A stretch of 64,000 nt of DNA from Streptomyces cavernicola. GTDB lineage: Bacteria > Actinomycetota > Actinomycetes > Streptomycetales > Streptomycetaceae. Where the stretch lies: assembly GCF_029968035.1 (NCBI RefSeq), contig NZ_JASCIQ010000005.1, positions 186,001 through 250,000 on the forward strand. Reading direction: 5' to 3'. This document shows, piece by piece, positions 23,811 through 33,107 of this stretch. The position numbers and the translations under genes were made by a program. Positions within the stretch are counted from its first letter, which is position 1, and every line of letters begins with the position of its first letter. The notes under the pieces were generated by a model that worked only from the letters and a program-made list of their open reading frames with translations, had not been told where the DNA came from and did not search any database.

Positions 23811-24299
23811 ATGACCTCGACCAACGAGCCCAACGAGCCCGTCGTGGCCGGCGGGCACACCCGGATCCGCCCGTTCAACACCCGCGACACCTACCCCGAG
23901 CAGAGCCTCGACAACGACCTCTGCCAGGCCGTCGTCGCCGGCGACACGGTGTACGTGCGCGGCCAGATCGGCCAGGACCTCGACACCAGCGAGTCCGTCG
24001 GGATCGGCGACGCCGAGGCGCAGGCCGAGCAAGCCATGGCCAACATCAAGATGCTGCTCGAAGAGGCCGGCAGCCGGATGGAGCACCTGGTCAAGCTGAC
24101 GATCTACCTGATCGACCCGCGCTACCGCGAGGCCGTCTACCGCACGGTGGGCCGCTGGACCAAGGGCGTGCACCCGATCTCGACCGGCCTGGTCGTCTCG
24201 GCCCTCGCCCGCCCGGAGTGGCTGTGCGAGATCGACGCGATCGCGGTGATCCCCAAGGACGCGCAGGCCCCGCAGGACTCGAAGGAGGCGCGGGCGTGA
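23811..24299 (+). CDS. RidA-family protein
   Basis: This is a 162-residue Rid/YjgF protein. The family pattern is visible in VVAGDTVYVRGQIGQD, the helix AEAQAEQAMANIKMLLEEAGSRMEHLVKLTIYL and the end STGLVVSALARPEWLCEIDAIAVI. The usual catalytic arginine region near the C-terminal third is replaced by the LARPEWLCEIDA segment, which keeps an Arg and the Glu. Members hydrolyse enamines or imines made by other enzymes, or act in dedicated pathways such as aminoacrylate or aminomuconate deamination. The position after the flavin monooxygenase and a four-base overlap with the next gene support a pathway-specific role. Confidence 0.88.
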   Translation: MTSTNEPNEPVVAGGHTRIRPFNTRDTYPEQSLDNDLCQAVVAGDTVYVRGQIGQDLDTSESVGIGDAEAQAEQAMANIKMLLEEAGSRMEHLVKLTIYLIDPRYREAVYRTVGRWTKGVHPISTGLVVSALARPEWLCEIDAIAVIPKDAQAPQDSKEARA

Positions 24300-24970
24300 C
24301 GTTCTCCCTCGTAGTGCGGGACGGCGAGCGGTTCGGCATCGCGGCGAGCTCGTCGAGCCCCGCGGTCGCCGCGCGCGTGGTCCATCTGCGGCCCGGCGTC
24401 GGCGCGGCGACCTCGCAGAACGTCACCGACCCGACGCTCGGCCCCGATCTGCTCGACGCGCTCGCCGAGCACGGCGACCCGGAGCGCGCCCTGGCCGCCG
24501 TCACGGGCGCCGCACGCAACGAAAAGACCATCGCCTACCGGCAGTTGACGGTCCTCGGCCGGTCCGGGCCCGGCTTCGCGTACAGCGGCGCGAACACCCT
24601 GGGCACGCACGCCGCGGCCTGCGCGGACGGTGCGGTCGCGGCGGGCAACATGCTGTCCGGCGAGCACATCCCCGGCGTGCTGCTCGACGCGTACGCGGCG
24701 GCGAGCGGCGAGTTGGAAGAGCGCCTGGTCGCCGCGATGCAGGCGGCCCTCGCGGCGGGCGGCGAGGAGGGGCCGGTGTACTCGGCGGGCCTCGCGGTCG
24801 TCGCGGACGCCGACTGGCGCGTGACGGACCTGCGCGTCGACTGGGCCGAGGACCCGCTGAGGCGGCTCGGCGAGCTCGTCGACGTATGGCTCCCGCAGCG
24901 CGACGACTATGTGCGGCGCGGCCTCGACCCGGCCTCCGCGCCCTCCTACGGCGTTCCGGGGGACGAGTGA
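24296..24970 (+). CDS. DUF1028-family protein (Ntn-hydrolase-like)
   Basis: This 224-residue protein has a GTG start overlapping the RidA stop (GTGA). The DUF1028 pattern is clear: TFSLVVRDGERFGIAASSSSPAVAARV at the start, ATSQNVTDPTLGPDLLDAL, and AGNMLSGEHIPGVLLDAY. The family has an Ntn-hydrolase-like fold. Thr2 follows the initiator directly and could serve as an N-terminal nucleophile, although catalysis has not been settled for the family as far as I know. It is translationally coupled to the genes on both sides. Hydrolysis of an amide intermediate is a reasonable guess. Confidence 0.85.
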   Translation: MTFSLVVRDGERFGIAASSSSPAVAARVVHLRPGVGAATSQNVTDPTLGPDLLDALAEHGDPERALAAVTGAARNEKTIAYRQLTVLGRSGPGFAYSGANTLGTHAAACADGAVAAGNMLSGEHIPGVLLDAYAAASGELEERLVAAMQAALAAGGEEGPVYSAGLAVVADADWRVTDLRVDWAEDPLRRLGELVDVWLPQRDDYVRRGLDPASAPSYGVPGDE

Positions 24971-26112
24971 TGGGCGCCGCCGAGCGGATGAAGCAGGGCG
25001 CGCGGGCGGCCGTGAAACGGCACACGGACCGACTCATCGGCCTCTCCGAGCAGTTGCACGCCGACCCGGAGACCGCGTGGGAGGAGCACCGGGCGGCCGC
25101 GGCCGTGCCGGAGCTGCTCGACCGCGCCGGGTTCGACGTCACGTCGGCGTACCTGGGCCTGGACACCGCGTTCCACGCCCGCTTCGGCAGCGGGCCCGTG
25201 CGGATCGCGCTGTGCGCGGAGTACGACGCGCTGCCCGGCCTCGGCCACGCCTGCGGGCACAACCTGATCGCGGCGAGCTCGGTCGGCGCGGCGCTCGGCC
25301 TGGCCGCCGTCGCCGACGAGGCCGGGCTGACCGTGGAGGTGTACGGCACGCCGGCCGAGGAGGGCGGCGGCGGCAAGATCGAGCTCCTTGACCGGGGCGC
25401 GTTCGCCGGGGTCGACCTGGCGATGATGGTGCACCCGGCGCCGGTCGACGTGGCCGAGGCCCGGCCGTTCGCGGTCAGCCACTCGAAGATCTCGTACACG
25501 GGCAAGTCCGCGCACGCCGCGGCCTACCCGGAGGCCGGGGTCAACGCGGCCGACGCGTTCACGGTGGCCCAGGTCGCCATCGGCCTGCTCCGCCAGCAAC
25601 TGCCCGCCTCCGCGCGGGTCCACGGGGTGGTGACGCACGCCGGGGACGCCCCGAACGCCATCCCGGAGCGGGCCGACGGCCGTTGGTACGTACGGGCCGA
25701 AACCCTCGCGGAACTCGCCGAGTTGGAGCCGCGCGTGATGCGGGCCTTCGAGGCGGGCGCGCTCGCGACCGGCTGCGAGCTCGACGTCGAGCCGGAGAGC
25801 AAGCCGTACGCGGAGTTCCGCGCGGACGAGTCGGCGCTCGCGCACTACCGCGCCAACGCCCTGGCCCTGGGGCGGGAGTTCGCGCCGCCCGGCCAGGCGG
25901 CGCGGATGAACCGGGCCTCCACGGACATGGGCAACGTCTCGCAAGTGGTCCCGGCCATCCACCCGTACATCGGCATCGGCTCACTGCCGGCCACCAACCA
26001 CCAGCGCGAGTTCGCCGCGCACTGTGTCGGCGGCCCGGCGGAGCGCGCGCTGCTCGACGGGGCGCTGGCCCTCGCCTGGACGGGCGTGGACCGGGCGACC
26101 GCACAGCACTGA
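24970..26112 (+). CDS. M20-family metallo-amidohydrolase
   Basis: This 380-residue protein starts at ATG 24970, overlapping the preceding TGA. Zinc-site motifs are present: LPGLGHACGHNLI (about 92-104), TPAEEGGGGKIELL and MMVHPAPVD. The fold closing motif RASTDMGNVSQVVPAIHPYIG is typical of the AbgB/peptidase M20 domain-containing group that hydrolyses N-acyl or N-aminobenzoyl amino acids. It probably performs the last hydrolytic step of the pathway begun by the monooxygenase. The substrate is not evident. Confidence 0.88.
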   Translation: MGAAERMKQGARAAVKRHTDRLIGLSEQLHADPETAWEEHRAAAAVPELLDRAGFDVTSAYLGLDTAFHARFGSGPVRIALCAEYDALPGLGHACGHNLIAASSVGAALGLAAVADEAGLTVEVYGTPAEEGGGGKIELLDRGAFAGVDLAMMVHPAPVDVAEARPFAVSHSKISYTGKSAHAAAYPEAGVNAADAFTVAQVAIGLLRQQLPASARVHGVVTHAGDAPNAIPERADGRWYVRAETLAELAELEPRVMRAFEAGALATGCELDVEPESKPYAEFRADESALAHYRANALALGREFAPPGQAARMNRASTDMGNVSQVVPAIHPYIGIGSLPATNHQREFAAHCVGGPAERALLDGALALAWTGVDRATAQH

Positions 26113-26180
26113 CCACACCGACCACACCACACCACCCACACCACACCGACCATCCACACCCGCACCGCACTGACCACACG
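26113..26180. repeat. CCACA/CCACAC low-complexity tract
   Basis: The spacer between the M20 and MFS genes is built from irregular ACCACACCGACC and CACACCACACC units. It lacks G on the plus strand over long stretches. It might vary in length, but no defined function is apparent. Confidence 0.7.
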
Positions 26181-26216
26181 GGGCCGGCTTCTCCACCCAT
26201 CCCCAAGGAGGCGTGT

Positions 26217-27581
26217 ATGCCCACCTCTCACACCGGCGCGACGACGATCGAAGCCGAGGTCGAGCCGGCCACGGACCCGGTCGCCCTGCGCAGGAGCGTC
26301 GCCGCGGGAGCCGTCGGCGTGTTCGTCCACTGGTTCGACTGGGCCGCGTACGCGTATCTCGCGGGCACCGTCGCGACCGTGTTCTTCCCCGCCGAGGACA
26401 GCACGACCGGACTGCTCGCGGTCTTCGGCGTGTTCGCCGTCTCCTTCGGCATCCGGCCGATCGGGGCGCTGGTGTTCGGCCCGCTCGGCGACCGGATCGG
26501 CCGCAAGCGCACCCTGTCCCTGGTGATCTTCACGATGTCCGGCGCGACCCTGGCGATCGGTCTGCTGCCCGGGTACGCGTCCCTCGGCATCGCCGCGCCG
26601 ATCCTGCTCGTCGTCCTGCGCCTGGTCCAGGGGTTCGCGGCGGGCGGCGAGTTCGGCAGCGCGGCGAGCTTCCTCGCGGAGAGCGCGCCGCGCCGCCGCC
26701 GCGGCTTCGGCGTGGGCTGGCTGGAGGTCGGCTCGCTGCTGGGCTTCCTGGCCGGCTCGTTCGTCTTCCTGCTCCTGTCCACCTGGCTCGACGAGGCCCA
26801 GCTCACCGCCTGGGGCTGGCGCATCCCGTTCCTGATCGCCGCCCCGCTCGGCGTCATCGGCTACGTCATCCGCAACAAGATCGAGGACACCCCCGAGTAC
26901 CGGGCGCTCGAAGCCAACGACACCGTCCCGCGCTCCCCCGCCCGCGAGCTGCTCCGCTGCCACAGGCGCCAACTCCTGCAGGCGGCAGGCCTGATGGCGG
27001 CCATGCACGTCCCGTTCTACGCCGTCCTCACCTACCTGGTGACGTACGAGACGGACCACCTCGGCCACTCCGCGGACGGCGCCGCCCTGCTCTCCACGGC
27101 CATCTCGCTGCTCGGCCTGGCCCTCGTGCCGCTGTTCGGCGCGCTGTCCGACCGGGTGGGCCGCAAGCCGGTGTTCGTCGGCGCGACGGCGGCCCTCTTC
27201 GTCCTCGCCACCCCGGCGTTCCTGCTGATGCGCACGGGCACCGTCGGGACGTGGATCGCGGGGCTGCTGCTCGGCGTGATCCTGGCGGCGATCCTCGGCA
27301 CGTACGCGGTGTGGTCGGCGGAGGTCTTCCCGACGCGGACGCGGCAGAGCGGACTGTCCCTCGCGTACAACGTGACAGCCGCGCTGTTCGCCGGGACGGT
27401 CCCGTACCTGATGACGGTGCTGATCTCGGCGACCGGCAGCACGCTCGTGCCCGGCCCGTACCTGATGGTCTTCGCGGCGGCCGGCCTGATCGCCGCGCTG
27501 TCCCTGAAGGAGACGGCGGGATCCTCGCTGCTGCACGCCGAGGACATCGCGGCGGATGCCGCGCCCGCCGTCCGCGCGTAG
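26217..27581 (+). CDS. MFS transporter, metabolite:H+ symporter (MHS) type
   Basis: This is a 454-residue protein with about 12 membrane helices. The start is ATG 26217, preceded by AAGGAGG. MHS/ProP features are the opening GVFVHWFDWAAYAYLAG, the loop motif GPLGDRIGRKRTL between helices 2 and 3, and LRLVQGFAAGGEFGSAASFLAE. The internal repeat motif LFGALSDRVGRKPVFVGA lies in the second half. These carriers import osmolytes or organic acids with protons. Its place directly after the monooxygenase-RidA-DUF1028-M20 genes suggests that it imports the substrate. Confidence 0.9.
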   Translation: MPTSHTGATTIEAEVEPATDPVALRRSVAAGAVGVFVHWFDWAAYAYLAGTVATVFFPAEDSTTGLLAVFGVFAVSFGIRPIGALVFGPLGDRIGRKRTLSLVIFTMSGATLAIGLLPGYASLGIAAPILLVVLRLVQGFAAGGEFGSAASFLAESAPRRRRGFGVGWLEVGSLLGFLAGSFVFLLLSTWLDEAQLTAWGWRIPFLIAAPLGVIGYVIRNKIEDTPEYRALEANDTVPRSPARELLRCHRRQLLQAAGLMAAMHVPFYAVLTYLVTYETDHLGHSADGAALLSTAISLLGLALVPLFGALSDRVGRKPVFVGATAALFVLATPAFLLMRTGTVGTWIAGLLLGVILAAILGTYAVWSAEVFPTRTRQSGLSLAYNVTAALFAGTVPYLMTVLISATGSTLVPGPYLMVFAAAGLIAALSLKETAGSSLLHAEDIAADAAPAVRA

Positions 27582-27663
27582 CGGCCGCATAGGCTCGGGC
27601 GCGGACACGGTTCACACGGAACGCGCACAGGCACAGGCTCAAGCGCAGGCACGAAGGTCTCGG

Positions 27664-28590
27664 ATGACGTCACCGCTGGGATTCACCCTCGTACAGCTCC
27701 GCTACTTCCTGGTCGCCGCCGAGCGCGGTTCGGTCACGGAGGCCTCGGTGGAACTGCACATCGCGCAGTCCGCCGTGTCCGCCGCGATCCACAACCTGGA
27801 GCGGGACCTGCAGGTGCAGCTGTTCATCCGGCGTCGGGGCCGGGGCCTGACCCTCACCCCCGCCGGGGAGCGCCTGCGCCAGCAGGGGCGCGACCTGCTC
27901 GCGCGCGCCCGCGAGGTGGAGCGGGAGGCGCGCGGCGACGGCGAGACGGTCTCCGGGCCGGTCTCCGTCGGCTGCTTCGTCACCCTCTCCCCGTACTACC
28001 TCCCGGCCCTGTTCAGCGAGTGCACGCGGCACTTCCCCGACATCGAGATCGACGTGCTGGAGGCGGAGACCGACGCCCTCGTGCGCGCCCTCGCGTCCGG
28101 GCGCATCGACTTCGCGCTCACGTACGACCTGGGGCTCTCGACCGAGCCGGAGGTGCACAGCGAGACGATCGCGCGTGCGCCGGCGTACGTGATCGTCGCG
28201 GCGGGCCATCCGCTGGCGGAGCGGGGCAGTGTGGAGCTGGCCGAGCTGTCGGCGGAGCCGCTCGTCCTGCTGGACCTGCCGCACAGCCGCGACTACTTCC
28301 GCTCCCTGGTCGCCGCGACCGGCACCGCCCCGGACGTCCGCTACCGCACGCAGTCGTACGAGACGGTGCGCTCGCTCGTCGCCCGCGGGCTCGGCTACTC
28401 GGTCCTGAACCAGCGTCCGGCCACGAGTCAGACGTACGGGGGCGGGGAGGTGGTGGAGCTCGAACTCCTTGATGCCGGGCCGGCGTTGGAGGTGCGGATT
28501 GCGACGCTGGTGGGGGTGGGGCAGAGTGCGCGGGCTCGGGCGGTGATGTCCCTGCTCCGTGAGCTCTCCCCCACCCCGCCCCTTCCCTGA
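27664..28590 (+). CDS. LysR-family regulator
   Basis: This is a 308-residue regulator with an N-terminal helix-turn-helix (VQLRYFLVAAERGSVTEASVELHIAQSAVSAAIHNLERDL) and a LysR substrate domain from about residue 95. It follows the MFS gene by 82 bases in the same direction and probably controls the 22.5-27.6 kb operon. The last residues, SPTPPLP, and the stop codon are encoded by the left end of the 28.6-kb intergenic repeat island, so the repeat has apparently shaped the C-terminus of this protein. Confidence 0.88.
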   Translation: MTSPLGFTLVQLRYFLVAAERGSVTEASVELHIAQSAVSAAIHNLERDLQVQLFIRRRGRGLTLTPAGERLRQQGRDLLARAREVEREARGDGETVSGPVSVGCFVTLSPYYLPALFSECTRHFPDIEIDVLEAETDALVRALASGRIDFALTYDLGLSTEPEVHSETIARAPAYVIVAAGHPLAERGSVELAELSAEPLVLLDLPHSRDYFRSLVAATGTAPDVRYRTQSYETVRSLVARGLGYSVLNQRPATSQTYGGGEVVELELLDAGPALEVRIATLVGVGQSARARAVMSLLRELSPTPPLP

Positions 28591-29245
28591 AGTCCTCAGC
28601 GGACACCTCCGGGGCCTGCCCCCCGGCCCCCGCCTTCCCGCGGCTCCGCCCCGGCCCCCGGCTGTCCTTCGGCTGCCGCGCCGCCGTGGCCGCTCGCGCA
28701 GTTCCCCGCGCCCCTGAAGAGCCGGGGGCTCCGCCCCGGACCCCGGCCGGCCTTCGGCTGCCCGCTTCGTCGTGGTTGATCGCGCAGTTCCCCGCGCCCC
28801 CGGAAAGCCCGGGGCTCCGCCCCCAGACCCCGGCCGTCTTTCGGCTGCCCGCTTCGTCGTGGTTGATCGCGCAGTTCCCCGCGCCCCCGGAGAGCCAGGG
28901 GCTCCGCCCCAGACCCTGGCCGTCCTTCGGCTGCCCGCTTCGTCGTGGCTGGTCGCGCAGTTCCCCGCGCCCCTGAATGATCAGCCCCTGCCGGGGCTGA
29001 ATCCCGCCACAGCCCGCAAAATCCAGCCCCTCCGGCGATTGAGGAGCGGGGGTCCGGGGGCTGGCCCCCGAGCGGGGTCCAGGGGCGGAGCCCCGAAGCG
29101 GGGTCCAGGGGCGGCAGCCCCGGGGGGCTGGGGCGGCAGTCCCCGGGGAGCGGGGAGCTGGGGGCGGCAGTTCCCGGGGCTGTCCGCCAGGCCACGCGGC
29201 GGCAGCCGCAAATTGACACAGCCGGGAAGGGGCGGGGAGGGGAAG
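28564..29245. repeat. Intergenic repeat island with near-identical tandem modules
   Basis: The island begins inside the LysR gene end (CCCCACCCCGCCCCTTCCC) and ends with the inverse near 29224-29245. Its left half holds an approximately 85-bp unit repeated three to four times between about 28640 and 28975: a GGGGCTCCGCCCC stem, a CTTCGGCTGCCCGCTTCGTC segment and a GATCGCGCAGTTCCCCGCGC segment. The right half has a CAGCCCCTCCGGCGATTGAG module and GGGGC stems. No coding sequence is seen in this 670-bp gap. Confidence 0.8.
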
Positions 29246-29261
29246 ATTCGCCCGTAGGGGA

Positions 29262-29879
29262 CTACAGGTCCGGGCACCCGGTGACCGCACGCGCCTGGGC
29301 CAGCAGCAGCTCCCGCGCCCGCTCCGGCCGCACCGCGGCGTTGTGGCTGACGATGTGCAACCCGTACCCGTCCTCCAGCGCGACCAGCCCATGCGCGAGA
29401 TCCCGCGCGGACGCCGCCAGCGTGAACACCCCCATCGCCGCCCCCACTTCGAGCGCCGTCGCGTACAACCCGACCTCCCGCCCGAACAGCGAGGTCATCA
29501 GCTCCGCATGCCCGGGGCTGCGCCCCGCCCGCCGGTGGAGTTGGTAGAGGAGGCCGTGGAGGGAGTCCTCCGCGCTCGACGGCAGCCCGCTGTCGACAAG
29601 CGCCCGCAGCCGCGCCGCCGGCGACCCCGCGGCCGCGGATTCGTACGCCCGCTGCCGGGACTCCAGGTACCCCTCCACCGCGCCGCGGTGCACCTCCAGG
29701 ACGAGGTCGTCCAGCTCCGGGTAGTAGTACAGGACCGAGCCCTGCGAGACGCCCGCCGCATCGGCGATGTCCTTGATCCGCAGCCCTTCGAGGCCGCGCT
29801 CGGTGATCGCCTGCCCCGCCGCGGAGACGAGGGCCTGCCTGCGCGCCGTCTGATTGCGCGGTCTGCCGACTTTGCTCAT
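29262..29879 (-). CDS. TetR-family regulator
   Basis: This is a regulator of about 205 residues. ATG 29879 (MSKVGRP) is preferred to a TTG nine bases upstream. The helix-turn-helix lies at about residues 20-60 (GLEGLRIKDIADAAGVSQGSVLYYYPELDDLV). The C-terminal helices are of the TetR_C type found in regulators of amine use. It is divergent from the PuuC-like aldehyde dehydrogenase gene with a 197-bp gap, and so is probably the local repressor. A short inverted repeat TTTGA-N9-TCAAA near 29959-29977 is a weak operator candidate. Confidence 0.85.
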   Translation of the reverse strand: MSKVGRPRNQTARRQALVSAAGQAITERGLEGLRIKDIADAAGVSQGSVLYYYPELDDLVLEVHRGAVEGYLESRQRAYESAAAGSPAARLRALVDSGLPSSAEDSLHGLLYQLHRRAGRSPGHAELMTSLFGREVGLYATALEVGAAMGVFTLAASARDLAHGLVALEDGYGLHIVSHNAAVRPERARELLLAQARAVTGCPDL

Positions 29880-30076
29880 GGTCGTCAATTCTCTGTTACC
29901 CGGACCATGTCTTGCAAGAAGTTCCCGTCCAGAGCATTGACGACCTCGTAAGCAATTGTTTGAATCTCAGCTCAAAGAACTGATTGCGCCGGGCGCTCTG
30001 CCCGGCCCGCCCGTTCCGGGCCGCACCTGTGCCGACTTCCGGCCCGTCTCACCGAACCGCAAGCGAAGGCCACCGC

Positions 30077-31567
30077 ATGACGACGTACTCGCACTGGCGG
30101 CAGCGCGCCGCCGAGCTCGTCCCCCGCACCCGCCTCTTCATCGACGGCGCCTGGTCGGAGCCCACCGGCGACGACCCCTGGCTGCCCACCGTGAACCCCG
30201 CCACCGGCAAGACCACCGCGCACGTCGCGATCGCCTCCGCCGCCGACGTCGACCGCGCCGTGGCCGCAGGCCGTACCGCCTTCGAGGACGGCCGCTGGTC
30301 ACGCACCGCCCCCGCCGAGCGCAAGCGCGTCCTGCTCGAACTGGCCCGCCTGATCGAGGCGCACGGCGAGGAGCTCGCCCTCTGCGACACCCTCGACATG
30401 GGCAAGCCGATCGCCGAGTCGTACGGCACGGACGTGCCCGGCGCGGCCGGCGTCTTCGCCTGGTACGCGGAGGCCCTGGACAAGCTGTACGACGAGGTCG
30501 CCCCGGCCCCGCCCGGCAACCTGGCCCTGGTGCGGCGCGCCCCGCTGGGCGTCGTCGGCGCGGTCGTGCCGTGGAACTTCCCGCTGGACATCGCGAGTTG
30601 GAAGGTCGCACCCGCCCTCGCCGCCGGCAACAGCGTGGTCCTGAAGCCGGCCGAGCAGTCGCCGCAGTCGGCGCTGCTGCTCGCCGAGCTCGCCTCGCGG
30701 GCCGGACTCCCGGACGGCGTCCTGAACGTCGTGACGGGCCCCGGCGAGATCACCGGTCGCGCCCTCGGCCTGCACCCGGACGTGGACTGCCTGGCGTTCA
30801 CCGGCTCCACCGCCGTCGCCAAGCGCTTCCTGGGCTACGCGGCCGAGTCCAACATGAAGCAGGTGTGGCCCGAGGCGGGCGGCAAGAGCCCGAACCTGGT
30901 CTTCGCCGACGCCGACCTGGACGCCGCCGCGGAGCGCGCCGCCTGGGGCTTCGCGTACAACGCGGGGCAGGTGTGCTCGTCCAACACCCGTCTGCTCGTG
31001 GAGAGTTCGATCGCCGAGGAGTTCGCCGCCCGGGTCGCCGAGCACGCCCGCGGCTGGCTGCCGGGCGACCCGCTCGACCCGGCCACGCGGCTCGGCCCGC
31101 TGGTCGACGAGGCCCAGGCGCGGCGCGTGCTCGCTGCGGTGGACGCCGCGATCACCGGCTCCGGCGGCACGCTGCTGTGCGGCGGCACGCGGCCCGAGCG
31201 CGAGGGCGCGTACGTCGACCCGGCCGTCGTGACCGGACTCGACCCCGAAGCACCGCTCGTACGCGAGGAGTTGTTCGGGCCCGTGCTCGCGGTGCTGCCG
31301 TTCCGCGACGAGGCGGAGGCGGTGCGGCTCGCGAACGACTCCGCGTACGGCCTGGCCGCGTCCGTCTGGAGCCGGGACCTGGGCCGCGCGCACCGCGTCG
31401 CCGACGCGCTCCGGGCGGGCACCGTCTCCGTCAACACCGTCGACGCGCTCAGCCCGTTCACGCCCTTCGGCGGCTTCAAGCAGTCCGGCCACGGCCGTGA
31501 CCTCTCGCTGCACTCCTTCGACAAGTACACGGGCCTCAAGACCACATGGATCTCGTACGACGCCTGA
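30077..31567 (+). CDS. PuuC-like aldehyde dehydrogenase (aminoaldehyde type)
   Basis: This 496-residue NAD-dependent aldehyde dehydrogenase starts at ATG 30077. The general base lies in MKQVWPEAGGKSPNLVFAD, where EAGGKS replaces the common ELGGK; this variant is characteristic of PuuC/gamma-glutamyl-aminobutyraldehyde dehydrogenases. The catalytic cysteine lies in YNAGQVCSSNTRL. The end is FGGFKQSGHGRDLSLHSFDKYT, also PuuC-like. With the aminotransferase and APC permease that follow, this fits oxidation of an aminoaldehyde from putrescine or another amine. The glutamylation enzyme of the Puu route is not seen in this window. Confidence 0.85.
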   Translation: MTTYSHWRQRAAELVPRTRLFIDGAWSEPTGDDPWLPTVNPATGKTTAHVAIASAADVDRAVAAGRTAFEDGRWSRTAPAERKRVLLELARLIEAHGEELALCDTLDMGKPIAESYGTDVPGAAGVFAWYAEALDKLYDEVAPAPPGNLALVRRAPLGVVGAVVPWNFPLDIASWKVAPALAAGNSVVLKPAEQSPQSALLLAELASRAGLPDGVLNVVTGPGEITGRALGLHPDVDCLAFTGSTAVAKRFLGYAAESNMKQVWPEAGGKSPNLVFADADLDAAAERAAWGFAYNAGQVCSSNTRLLVESSIAEEFAARVAEHARGWLPGDPLDPATRLGPLVDEAQARRVLAAVDAAITGSGGTLLCGGTRPEREGAYVDPAVVTGLDPEAPLVREELFGPVLAVLPFRDEAEAVRLANDSAYGLAASVWSRDLGRAHRVADALRAGTVSVNTVDALSPFTPFGGFKQSGHGRDLSLHSFDKYTGLKTTWISYDA

Positions 31568-31607
31568 CCGGCCCCCACCCTCAGCACACTCACGAAAGGC
31601 ACCGCCC

Positions 31608-32960
31608 ATGACCCTCGACGCCGCCGAACTCGCCCGCCTCGACCGGGCGCACATCATCCACCCCTACCTGCCGGGCAGCGCCACCGAGCGCATCGTGATG
31701 ACCGAGGGGGCGGGCTGCCGGCTCACCGACACCGAGGGCCGGAGCTACCTCGACGCCACCGGCGGCCTCTGGCTGGCGCAGGTCGGCCACGGGCGCACGG
31801 ACCTCGCGGACGTGGCGCACGAGCAGATGAAGAAGCTGGAGTACTTCACCAGCTTCTGGGACTTCTCCAACGACCGCGCCATCGAACTGGCCGCCCGCCT
31901 CGCCGAGTTGGCGCCGGACCCGCTGAACCACGTGTACTACACGTCCGGCGGTTCGGAGGGCGTCGAGGCCGCGATCAAGATGGCCCGCTACTACCACCAC
32001 CGCCGCGGCGAGGGCAGCCGCACCTGGATCCTGGCGCGCAGCAAGGCGTACCACGGCGTGGGCTACGGCGGCAGCTCCGCCGCCGGATTCCCGCTGTACC
32101 AGGAGGGCTTCGCCCCGATGGTGCCGCACGTCTCGCACCTGACCCCGCCGTGGCCGTACCGCAGCGAGCTGTACGACGGCCAGGACCCCACCGACTTCCT
32201 CATCCGCGAACTGGAGGAGCGGATCGCGGAGATCGGCCCGGAGAACATCGCCGCGATGGTAGGCGAGCCGATCATGGGCGTCGGCGGCATGCTCGTACCG
32301 CCCGCCGACTACTGGCCGCGGGTCCGCGAGGTCCTGGACCGGCACGGCATCCTGCTGATCTTCGACGAGGTCGTCACCGCGTACGGGCGGGTGGGCGAGT
32401 GGTTCGCCGCCCAGTACTTCGAGACCACCCCGGACATCATCGTCACCGCCAAGGGCATCACCTCCGGGTACGTCCCGCTGGGCGCGCTGCTCGTCGGGGA
32501 CCACGTCGCCGAGGCGCTCCTGCGTGAGCAGGGCTTCCCGATGGGCTACACGTACAACGGCCACCCGGTCGCCACGGCCGTCGCACTCGCCAACCTCGAC
32601 GTCATCGAGAAGGAGGGGCTGCTCGCCCGCGCGACCACCATCGGCTCCTTCCTGCACGCCGAACTCCAGTCGCAGCTGGGCGAGTTGGACGTGGTCGGCG
32701 AGGTCCGCTCGGTCGGCATGATGCTCGCCGTGGAGCTCGTCGCGGACAAGGCGACCCGTGAGCCGCTGCCGCTCGACCCCGAGCGGATGCCGCACGACGT
32801 GATCCGCCGCGAGTCCGGCGTCATCGTCCGCGACTCGGCGCACAGCCTGGTGCTCTCGCCGCCGCTGATCATGACCGAGGCGGAGGCCAAGGAGGCGGCG
32901 TCCGCGCTGCGCAGCGTCCTGGAGCGCACCGAGCCGAACGGCCGGATCCGCGAGGCCTGA
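31608..32960 (+). CDS. Class III aminotransferase, polyamine or omega-amino-acid type
   Basis: This is a 450-residue PLP enzyme. Visible are the N-terminal HIIHPYLPGSATERIV, the cofactor pocket YYTSGGSEGVEAAIKMARYYH, LLIFDEVVTAYGRVGEWFA and the lysine in IIVTAKGITSGYVPLGALL. It resembles the putrescine/beta-alanine:pyruvate aminotransferase group (SpuC-like) rather than GabT. It follows the PuuC-like gene by 40 bases, and the two would convert a diamine to an amino acid. The precise amine is not known. Confidence 0.87.
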   Translation: MTLDAAELARLDRAHIIHPYLPGSATERIVMTEGAGCRLTDTEGRSYLDATGGLWLAQVGHGRTDLADVAHEQMKKLEYFTSFWDFSNDRAIELAARLAELAPDPLNHVYYTSGGSEGVEAAIKMARYYHHRRGEGSRTWILARSKAYHGVGYGGSSAAGFPLYQEGFAPMVPHVSHLTPPWPYRSELYDGQDPTDFLIRELEERIAEIGPENIAAMVGEPIMGVGGMLVPPADYWPRVREVLDRHGILLIFDEVVTAYGRVGEWFAAQYFETTPDIIVTAKGITSGYVPLGALLVGDHVAEALLREQGFPMGYTYNGHPVATAVALANLDVIEKEGLLARATTIGSFLHAELQSQLGELDVVGEVRSVGMMLAVELVADKATREPLPLDPERMPHDVIRRESGVIVRDSAHSLVLSPPLIMTEAEAKEAASALRSVLERTEPNGRIREA

Positions 32961-33107
32961 GCGCCACCGGCCTGCCCCCCCCCGCCCGCACGGGAGGCCC
33001 GTCCCCCGCCGGGCCTCCCCCGCACCCCCGTCCCCGTACCGACACCCGCCCCCGTACCGACACGCACCCGCACGCAGTCCCCCGTCTCCCCGCCCTAGGA
33101 ACTGCCC

